A stretch of DNA of 14,198 bases. It comes from an uncultured Prevotella sp. (GTDB lineage Bacteria; Bacteroidota; Bacteroidia; Bacteroidales; Bacteroidaceae). Shown piece after piece: positions 9,457-14,198 of the stretch. Position numbers and translations under genes: made by a program. Position 1 is the stretch's first letter. Every line of letters begins with the position of its first letter. Below the pieces are notes generated by a model. It did not search any database and was not told the DNA's origin. It saw only the letters and a program-made list of their open reading frames with translations. Where the stretch lies: NCBI GenBank assembly GCA_934202525.1, contig CAKPYB010000061.1, forward strand, positions 1 to 14,198, read 5' to 3'.

Positions 9457-10434
9457 TTAAATATCCACATCGTGGCTTCCGCCTGGTTTCCAGTCGAGTT
9501 TCACGCTTACTCCTACGGATGCATTGGTAACAACCAGCGAACCGTCGGCTTTGAGTTTTGCCTTAATCAGCTTCAGTCTTCCGGCTTTCAGCGGCTCGTT
9601 CAGCGTGAGAATGGTTTCTGTATATTTGCCGTTTACCTTGGCTATGATGTGGTAGCGCCATTCTGCTTTGCCGGATGGGAAACTTATGGTATAGAGCGCA
9701 TCGTGAGTCTGGGCTGAGGCTGTTGAGGCTTCGTTGATTCGCTTGGCTCTCACGATGGTGTTTCGGGATGTTGAGTAAATACTGTCGTTTACGAGAAAGT
9801 GGGTTGCCATTCCTTCTACGAATCCCCAGAGCTCGGCAGGTTTCACTTCTTGCTGGTTGATGACTACCGCTGCGGCACAGTTCGCCATATAGAGGGTGGT
9901 CTGCAAATCGTGGTCGAAATCCGTCTCGTTAATGGTGAGGCGGGAAGTGAACAGACCTATGTTGTGACTGTCGATGGTATCCTTCTGCTCCTGTTCCAGG
10001 GCGAGAGCCTTGCAGTCATTTGCTCCTGTAATCTTCACGTTTCTGGCGTTTCCGGTATTGGCGAGCGACAGGTTCTGGTAGTTGTTGCGAGGCAGATAGA
10101 TGGTGTAGGATACCGAGTTGGCATTCATGATGTTAGCTTCGTGTCGGTAGAGGTCCTTTCCGATAAAGAAAGACAAATCATTGTCAAGGGCATGGTCGGT
10201 GAAGACTGTGCCGAGTTCCTGTTTCAGTCTGTTGGCGATGTATTGCTCCTCGGAGGTATTGAGGTCAATGTCTATGAGGGTATGAATCTGTGTATGGAGT
10301 ACCAGATTATACTTGATCTTATAGTCTTTGCCACACTTGCTCATGTCTTCATCGATGCATGAAGACAAACCGAAAGCGATGCTCAAAGTCATCAGAGCTA
10401 TCAGAAATATTCTATATGATTCTTTCTTTCTCAT
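9457..10434 (-). CDS. FimB/Mfa2-family fimbrial anchor lipoprotein
   Basis: This 325-residue protein has an N-terminal lipoprotein signal with the lipobox L-S-S-C (cysteine 26), followed by I-D-E-D-M-S-K-C (second cysteine at 34). That short Cys/acidic/Cys start is characteristic of the FimB/Mfa2 family. The body has family-like beta-strand segments, for example YNLVLHTQIH (42-51), VSYTIYLPRNNYQNL (108-122), SRLTINETDFDH (164-175), a central NCAAAVV (185-191), and ALYTISFPSG followed by WRYHIIAKVNGKY. In Porphyromonas gingivalis, Mfa2 and FimB anchor the fimbria to the outer membrane and control its length; the same role here is inferred from family and gene order. The C terminus, LDWKPGGSHDVDI, closely matches that of the neighbouring major subunit. 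The gene follows that subunit after an 85-bp gap holding a hairpin. ATG 10434 is chosen because the basic n-region and hydrophobic core follow at once. Confidence 0.85.
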   Translation of the reverse strand: MRKKESYRIFLIALMTLSIAFGLSSCIDEDMSKCGKDYKIKYNLVLHTQIHTLIDIDLNTSEEQYIANRLKQELGTVFTDHALDNDLSFFIGKDLYRHEANIMNANSVSYTIYLPRNNYQNLSLANTGNARNVKITGANDCKALALEQEQKDTIDSHNIGLFTSRLTINETDFDHDLQTTLYMANCAAAVVINQQEVKPAELWGFVEGMATHFLVNDSIYSTSRNTIVRAKRINEASTASAQTHDALYTISFPSGKAEWRYHIIAKVNGKYTETILTLNEPLKAGRLKLIKAKLKADGSLVVTNASVGVSVKLDWKPGGSHDVDI

Positions 10435-10469
10435 TTCCCGTCCTTTATTAGGATTATAAACAGCGAAAT

Positions 10470-10514
10470 CTACCCTACTGAACTTTCGTAACTAGCGAAA
10501 GCTCAGTAAGGTAG
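10470..10514 (-). promoter_or_regulatory. 19-bp RNA hairpin between major subunit and FimB-like gene (attenuator, processing or stabilising stem)
   Basis: Arms 10470-10488 and 10496-10514 flank a 7-nt loop (10489-10495). In the minus-strand (sense) RNA all 19 positions pair, two of them as G-U wobbles. In plus-strand RNA those two positions become C-A mismatches, so the structure favours the operon transcript. It begins 5 nt after the Mfa1-like stop codon and ends 35 nt before the FimB-like start. No long U tract follows, so this is not a classical strong terminator. A partial terminator or a 3'-end stabiliser giving more major subunit than anchor fits best, but that is inference. Confidence 0.7.
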
Positions 10515-10519
10515 AATGA

Positions 10520-12361
10520 TTAAATATCTACATCAAATGTAATGCCAGACTTCCAGTCAAGATCTACTGCGAGACCTACGTTGATCTTAGAGCTACGCAT
10601 ATCAGGGATATGGTTGTAAGCCTTCTTCAAGTTTTTGATGGTGAAGTTGGCGATGGTTGTATGATCTTTTACGAAAACATGGTCTAAAGGCTCACCGGTA
10701 GGCTGAGTGATACCGCTGGCATAAGGATCCAATTCTCCTACCATATAGAACTTGCTGCCCTTTGGTATCAAACCATCAGCACCAAAGAAATCACTTGCGT
10801 TATTTTCTAACTCTATTGTGATATATACCTTGTTTTGTGATGTAGCAGAATTATCCTTATTGTCCAGAACCAAAGTATAGTTTGGTTCTGCAGTTCCTGT
10901 TACAGTTGCTGTCAAATTTGCGCCCTTATTCATATCCCAATCATAAATTGTGTATTTGAATTCATTTGTTGTAACTGTATTTGCTGCTTCAAAATTCCAG
11001 GCAACCTGCTTTGGCTGACCACCAATTAAAATACCTGTAATAGGGAAACTTGTATTATTTACGGCAATGCTGTTGTCTGATTCATATTGTCCTTTGTCTT
11101 TTGCATTGTCTGTCAATGTATTACTTGCGCATTTTACAGTAGATTTGAGACAAGCAACTCCATATAGAACAGGTTTCTGTAAAGCAACAAAACGGGTACT
11201 GCTTTCTACTGCATCTCCATAACCAGTCCAATCAGCAGTGTTACCAATCCACTTGTCGTAATCTGGTAAGTCATTGACGGCTGTGATTTCATTATTCGAT
11301 ACCTTAACAGGAGAACTTACATAATATGCCAATTCTGAAGGATACGTAATGGTGGTATAATTAATGAGATTACCTGTACTTACTGTGCTGTTAACACTGA
11401 GATATTCGAATTTTTTGCTGGTGTCATTCCATTTAACCTTCGCTACACCATCTGGTAAGTTTAAGTTTCTTGGAAAATCATTAGCAGGAGAGCTGGCCAA
11501 GTCAGAAAGTGCTTGTGTACAATTAGCGACAATTTCATTAGCCATTAACTTTTCTGTTTCAAGAGTGCTACTACCATTAATTACCTTCTTTAAGTTTTCT
11601 ATAAGGAGTTTGACTGAATTTGCCGAACCTGAAGTCAATGCAATAAACTTTTTGTATCTTTCCTTCAGAGCTTCGCGCTCGTTGGCAGTTCCTAAATTAG
11701 AATTATCTATTTCAGACCAATATACAGTAGTTGTAGTCCCCGGTTTAGTCACACTTGTATTTGCAACAAGGTTCAAAGCTTTCAGAATATCAGCTCCTTC
11801 TGTGCTGAAATCCTTATCTTTATTTACCTCGGTTAATGCAAAGTTGAGATCTGATAATTCTGTAGCATCTACAGATGTTGTACTTTCATATGGATTGCTT
11901 AAATAACCAGCCTGAAAGTTGTTTTTTGACTTCTTGTCAGCTCTTGCATACAATAGCAAATTCTTTGTACCTACAGGAATAGCAATGTCGCGGTACACGT
12001 TTCTCCATTCATCTTTGCTAGCTGCTTCTGCTGCATTACCTATAGTAATAGCCTTCACTGAAGTTGTATTGCCGGTAGAACTTGGCTCACCTTTAAATGC
12101 ATACATCTGCGTATTTACCATACCTAAAAAGTTTGCGCTGTTATCACCTGTGTTTTGGGTGTTAACATCAGTCATACGTGTGGAAATGCTTCCATTATTG
12201 CCCTTGTAAGGGATATTAATGTAGAACTGGGTCTTTACAACCTGTCCTGTCGCACCGGAACCACCTGTTGGCTCAATTGAATCTGAAGAGCAGGAAACCA
12301 TTCCTGCTGCACTTGCAAGAAGCATCGCACTTGCAAAGCTAAAAAATCTGAACTTCTTCAT
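10520..12361 (-). CDS. Mfa1-like major fimbrial subunit (fimbrillin) lipoprotein
   Basis: This 613-residue precursor starts at ATG 12361 (MKKFRFF). A TTG six bases upstream would add two residues but is less plausible. The signal ends in a lipobox-like M-V-S-C with cysteine 24. A Ser/Gly-rich linker (25-40) leads to KTQFYINIPYKG (43-54) and S-I-S-T-R-M at 58-63. Arg62 is a candidate propeptide cleavage site, as in FimA/Mfa1 pilins, where an arginine-specific protease frees the polymerisation groove. The long middle shows no motif I can name. The C terminus has strand-like IANFTIKNLKKAYNHI and ends LDWKSGITFDVDI, nearly repeated in the FimB-like neighbour. Length is near that of P. gingivalis Mfa1. 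It lies 14 bp after the DUF3575 gene and just before a hairpin. Hand-counted 60-base lines inside it are about 35% GC, against 50-57% in sampled lines of downstream genes, so the subunit may be variable or exchanged. Confidence 0.82.
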   Translation of the reverse strand: MKKFRFFSFASAMLLASAAGMVSCSSDSIEPTGGSGATGQVVKTQFYINIPYKGNNGSISTRMTDVNTQNTGDNSANFLGMVNTQMYAFKGEPSSTGNTTSVKAITIGNAAEAASKDEWRNVYRDIAIPVGTKNLLLYARADKKSKNNFQAGYLSNPYESTTSVDATELSDLNFALTEVNKDKDFSTEGADILKALNLVANTSVTKPGTTTTVYWSEIDNSNLGTANEREALKERYKKFIALTSGSANSVKLLIENLKKVINGSSTLETEKLMANEIVANCTQALSDLASSPANDFPRNLNLPDGVAKVKWNDTSKKFEYLSVNSTVSTGNLINYTTITYPSELAYYVSSPVKVSNNEITAVNDLPDYDKWIGNTADWTGYGDAVESSTRFVALQKPVLYGVACLKSTVKCASNTLTDNAKDKGQYESDNSIAVNNTSFPITGILIGGQPKQVAWNFEAANTVTTNEFKYTIYDWDMNKGANLTATVTGTAEPNYTLVLDNKDNSATSQNKVYITIELENNASDFFGADGLIPKGSKFYMVGELDPYASGITQPTGEPLDHVFVKDHTTIANFTIKNLKKAYNHIPDMRSSKINVGLAVDLDWKSGITFDVDI

Positions 12362-12375
12362 AGTCAAGTTATATT

Positions 12376-12993
12376 TTATTTGTTTTTATTTGTTTTCTCT
12401 GTCTGCCCGATGTTGTAAACCAGCGATACTGCCACCTTGGTTGGCATAACGAAGGTTTTCGTCTTCTTCTCAATGGCGGTGGCGCATCTGCCATAACAGT
12501 TGTATTTGGTATAGCGTGTGATTCCCAATCCCAAACCTACAGCCGCCTCCAGATTCCAACGGTTTTCCTTGTCGAGTGCCCAGTCGTAACCATATACTAC
12601 GCCTAGGGCTCCCAAGTCGCCTTGGAACCTATGCTTTTTGAGATCTGGAAAAAGACCCAGTGGGAGGTGTACACCACCCGCATTGTAATGTGAGTAGAGT
12701 AAATTGGCTCCAAAGAAGTGCCCCCGGAACGGGCTGTCGAGCCAATATCGCATCTCTGTTTGTACGGCAATGTGCTTCAGTTTCTTGTTCTTGCGAAAAG
12801 TAAATGGGTTCCAACCTGTGGATAAGTCCAGCGACCAGTGGTCTGATAACCTCTTTTCCACTCCGATGTTCGGTGTCGTGGTTGCCCAATATGCTAAGTT
12901 CGTTTTCAAGCGCCAGTCTTGTGCTGATGCTGGTGTAATGAATAGTGCTGAAACAAGAAGGAGCAACATGCGCTGTCCTTTGTCTGTCTTCAT
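12376..12993 (-). CDS. DUF3575 family envelope protein, first gene of the fimbrial operon
   Basis: This 205-residue protein has a signal peptide (hydrophobic stretch 9-20) with likely cleavage after ASA at residue 24. The mature part resembles the DUF3575 family found beside Bacteroidales fimbrial genes: [21 protein letters not shown] (26-46) near the N terminus, the GWNPFTF turn (60-66), [15 protein letters not shown] (81-95), YGYDWAL (134-140), [12 protein letters not shown] (146-157), and a late strand ending [12 protein letters not shown]. Alternating aromatic/polar strands suggest a small outer-membrane beta-barrel or beta-rich periplasmic protein. Cysteines 166 and 170 could form a disulfide. 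The family has no established biochemical activity that I know of, and any role in fimbrial export or assembly comes only from gene context. Start ATG 12993 keeps the basic n-region; the internal Met9 would leave almost none. Its stop lies 14 bp before the major-subunit start. Confidence 0.82.
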   Translation of the reverse strand: MKTDKGQRMLLLLVSALFITPASAQDWRLKTNLAYWATTTPNIGVEKRLSDHWSLDLSTGWNPFTFRKNKKLKHIAVQTEMRYWLDSPFRGHFFGANLLYSHYNAGGVHLPLGLFPDLKKHRFQGDLGALGVVYGYDWALDKENRWNLEAAVGLGLGITRYTKYNCYGRCATAIEKKTKTFVMPTKVAVSLVYNIGQTEKTNKNK

Positions 12994-13095
12994 TCGCTTC
13001 TGTATTATTTGTTTATAGAAAAAGTGTTTATTATACTGTTTCCTATTTTCTGTTTTTGATATTAATCTAATTATACGTCATTATGCTTTATGCCA

Positions 13096-13131
13096 CAAAT
13101 ATAGCAAAAAAGGCGCAGAAAGACTTTCAAA
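13096..13131 (-). promoter_or_regulatory. Candidate Bacteroidetes-type promoter for the fimbrial operon
   Basis: Read on the minus strand, 13103-13096 is TATATTTG, matching the Bacteroidetes -7 consensus TAnnTTTG. A TTTG lies upstream at 13131-13128. The 24-nt spacer is longer than the usual 19-21, so the -33 assignment is weak. Transcription would begin near 13089, giving a leader of roughly 95 nt before the DUF3575 start. Confidence 0.4.
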
Positions 13132-13245
13132 AAAAGAAAAAATAGCTTTGATTTAAACTCCTTTAACTATAAATTTATAAATCCATCAATTTTTACCCCC
13201 CCATTTCACCAATTTTTACATTTATCATTCGCTTTATTTTGAATG

Positions 13246-13253
13246 CAAAGATA
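13246..13253 (-). promoter_or_regulatory. Second candidate -7 box (TATCTTTG) on the minus strand
   Basis: On the minus strand this is TATCTTTGC, a good match to the -7 consensus TAnnTTTG, but no TTTG is found at the expected -33 distance. If used, the leader before the first gene would be about 245 nt. Confidence 0.25.
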
Positions 13254-13343
13254 CGTCTTTTCCGTTTTCTACCTATGCGATTTGTGCGATTTGCATGGAT
13301 TCGGGAAATAAAGTGCGAAAAATATCATGGAAACATTCAGAAG

Positions 13344-13448
13344 AATATCTCCGAAGGATAAAAAAATATCTCCGAAAGATAGCGGAATATCTCCGAAGGA
13401 TAAGAAAATATCTCCGAAAGATAGCGGAATATCTTCGAAGGATAAACC
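13344..13448. repeat. Five-copy 21-bp tandem repeat with alternating A/B units
   Basis: Units lie at 13344-13364, 13365-13385, 13386-13406, 13407-13427 and 13428-13448. All share AATATCTCCGAA (TT for TC in the fifth), and then alternate between an A type (GGATAARAA) and a B type (AGATAGCGG), so the real period is 42 bp. The last unit is diverged at its end. Because 21 is a multiple of three, open frames appear on both strands here (a YLRRIKK-like heptad on the plus strand), but neither looks like a gene. Confidence 0.9.
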
Positions 13449-13507
13449 CAGAAAACAAATGTAGGGAATCCGATGACGAAGATATGGAAACAGGGGTGTG
13501 GTGGCGA

Positions 13508-13720
13508 GGTGAAGGGTGAAGGGTATATTTTAAATCTTATATTATATTCTTTTTTTAGGGTTTTTCCGATTTTTGACCCTAGGGTACTTTTTTGATTTTA
13601 CCCTTTTTTCCTTTACCCACGCGTACATATATAAAATAGAGTTTTCAAACCTTCACCCTTCACCTTTTTATTTAACGTTTTATGTGTCAAATAGTTACGG
13701 GTGAAGGGTGGTGAAGGGTG
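13508..13720. repeat. GGTGAAGGGT repeat family in both orientations
   Basis: GGTGAAGGGTGAAGG at 13508-13522 has an exact 15-bp reverse complement at 13650-13664, with 127 bp between them. A third copy, GGTGAAGGGTG followed by GTGAAGGGTG, lies at 13700-13720 in the first orientation. The second and third copies could fold into a hairpin with a loop of about 35 nt, followed by TTTTTT on the plus strand. The sequence between the first pair is very AT-rich and includes the palindrome ACCCTAGGGT at 13576-13585. This could be a dispersed intergenic repeat or the ends of a small invertible segment. Confidence 0.75.
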
Positions 13721-13795
13721 TTTTTTGCTTTTTATAAACATATTTTAAGAATCCAACCTGTTTTTACATATTTTAAGCGTTTGTTTTGGGTTCCG

Positions 13796-13833
13796 AAAGA
13801 GGTATCTTTTTTTAGAGAGTCCTCTTTTTTTTT
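13796..13833 (+). terminator. Weak intrinsic-terminator-like hairpin with T run
   Basis: AAAGAGG at 13796-13802 pairs with CCTCTTT at 13821-13827, and the T run continues to 13833. The 18-nt loop is long and the stem short, and no plus-strand gene ends just upstream, so the assignment is tentative. Confidence 0.2.
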
Positions 13834-13973
13834 ATGATTTCTTTCTGCAGAAACTCCTAGAATCCCATTCTAATCGGTATCCCTGATGTATAAGCCGTTA
13901 AAATATTATCAGCGAAATAAAGTTAATGGCTATGGATAAGCGTAAATTTCTAAATACAAATTAATGTGAAATT

Positions 13974-14094
13974 ATTAGCAATTTTCTTCAAGTTTCGTCC
14001 CACACGCCCTTTCAAAGTGTGTGGTGCAAACTTACGAAAGCTCAGTTATTAACAATCATTAGCAATTTTCTTCAAGTTTTACCCCACACGCCCT
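13974..14094. repeat. 37-bp imperfect direct repeat, copies 84 bp apart
   Basis: Copies at 13974-14010 and 14058-14094 match at 34 of 37 positions. The first 22 bases (beginning ATTAGCAATTTTC) are identical, three bases then differ, and both copies end in CCCACACGCCCT. The spacer contains the inverted pair CCACAC (14000-14005) and GTGTGG (14019-14024) and a 20-nt sequence related to the operon hairpin. Confidence 0.85.
14029..14048. repeat. Half-copy of the palindromic element found inside the operon
   Basis: This 20-nt stretch matches 10490-10509, one arm of the hairpin between the major-subunit and FimB-like genes, at 17 of 20 positions, including CGAAAGCTCAGT without mismatch. The partner arm is absent here. 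Confidence 0.55.
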
Positions 14095-14132
14095 GTTTTG
14101 TCCCACACGCCCTGTTTTGCCCCACACGCCCT
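14083..14132. repeat. Three-copy 19-bp tandem array carrying CCCACACGCCCT
   Basis: CCCACACGCCCT starts at 14083, 14102 and 14121, an exact 19-bp period, with GTTTTGT or GTTTTGC between copies. A fourth, separate copy is at 13999-14010. The array runs directly into the REP-like element at the right edge, sharing its final GCCCT. Confidence 0.85.
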
Positions 14133-14198
14133 GAAAGGGCAGAAGCTCCTAGCCCAGGGCATCGCCCTGGGTATAATAGCAATCAGCAAGGCGCCCTG
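14128..14198. repeat. REP-like palindromic element at the right edge (cut by window)
   Basis: GCCCT-GAA-AGGGC forms a short hairpin at 14128-14140. CCCAGGGC-ATC-GCCCTGGG forms a perfect 8-bp stem with a 3-nt loop at 14153-14171. The window ends in GCGCCCTG, the same text that opens the element, so another unit may follow with a period of about 65 bp. It resembles short palindromic intergenic repeats that I recall as common in Bacteroides/Prevotella genomes; a link to a REP-associated transposase is inference only. Confidence 0.65.

Larger units (their letters stand above)
12994..14198. other. Repeat-rich intergenic region upstream of the operon
   Basis: No reading frame here has a convincing start, domain or composition. 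The part nearest the operon (13019-13260) is very AT-rich and holds the candidate promoters and a run of seven C at 13196-13202. From 13344 to the right edge the region consists largely of repeat families listed separately. The gene to the right of the window is not visible, so its orientation and the true extent of this gap are unknown. Confidence 0.8.

Noticed and set aside
12362..12367. TTG start for the major subunit, two codons upstream
   Set aside because: ATG at 12361 directly precedes the KKFRFF signal n-region and leaves a normal 14-bp gap after the previous stop; TTG adds nothing.
13273..13519. Short open frames on both strands over the 21-bp array (heptad YLRRIKK-like on plus, ILRRYSAIF-like on minus)
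   Set aside because: The repeat period is a multiple of three, which keeps frames open by default. Both peptides are pure repeat plus unrelated flanks, without credible upstream signals.
14083..14132. CRISPR-like array
   Set aside because: The repeat is a 12-bp core with a 7-bp near-identical spacer and only three copies, so it is a simple tandem repeat.

Overview
The window looks like a chromosomal segment of a Bacteroidales bacterium. A Prevotella/Segatella-type organism is my best guess, from the gene families, the AT-rich intergenic DNA and the TAnnTTTG-like promoter boxes. All recognisable genes lie on the minus strand and read from right to left as one probable operon for a Bacteroidetes-type (FimA/Mfa1, 'type V') fimbria.

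In transcription order: (1) a 205-residue DUF3575 family envelope protein (12993-12376); (2) a 613-residue Mfa1-like major fimbrial subunit lipoprotein (12361-10520); (3) a 325-residue FimB/Mfa2-family lipoprotein, the usual anchor or assembly partner (10434-9457); (4) a 397-residue fimbrillin-like accessory lipoprotein (9438-8245); (5) a giant secreted parallel beta-helix protein that starts at 8231 and is still open at the left edge, so at least 2,743 residues are visible and its C terminus is missing. Four of the five genes are separated by only 13-18 bp. The exception is the 85-bp gap after the major subunit, which holds a 19-bp RNA hairpin that is fully paired only in the sense (minus-strand) transcript. 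It may set the ratio of major subunit to downstream parts.

The working model is a surface fimbria. The major subunit polymerises, the FimB-like lipoprotein caps or anchors it, the small fimbrillin is an accessory or tip-adaptor, and the giant beta-helix protein is a candidate tip adhesin or co-expressed surface adhesin. That last role is inference. The giant protein consists of five complete modules and part of a sixth, most opening with a G-D-G-S-S-W-like motif and closing with a (D)IGAYE-like motif.

The right end (12994-14198, about 1.2 kb) has no convincing gene. It holds candidate promoters and an unusually dense set of repeats: a 21-bp tandem array, a GGTGAAGGGT family in both orientations, an imperfect 37-bp direct repeat, a 19-bp tandem CCCACACGCCCT array and a REP-like hairpin at the very edge. 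A 20-nt sequence there also resembles one arm of the hairpin inside the operon.
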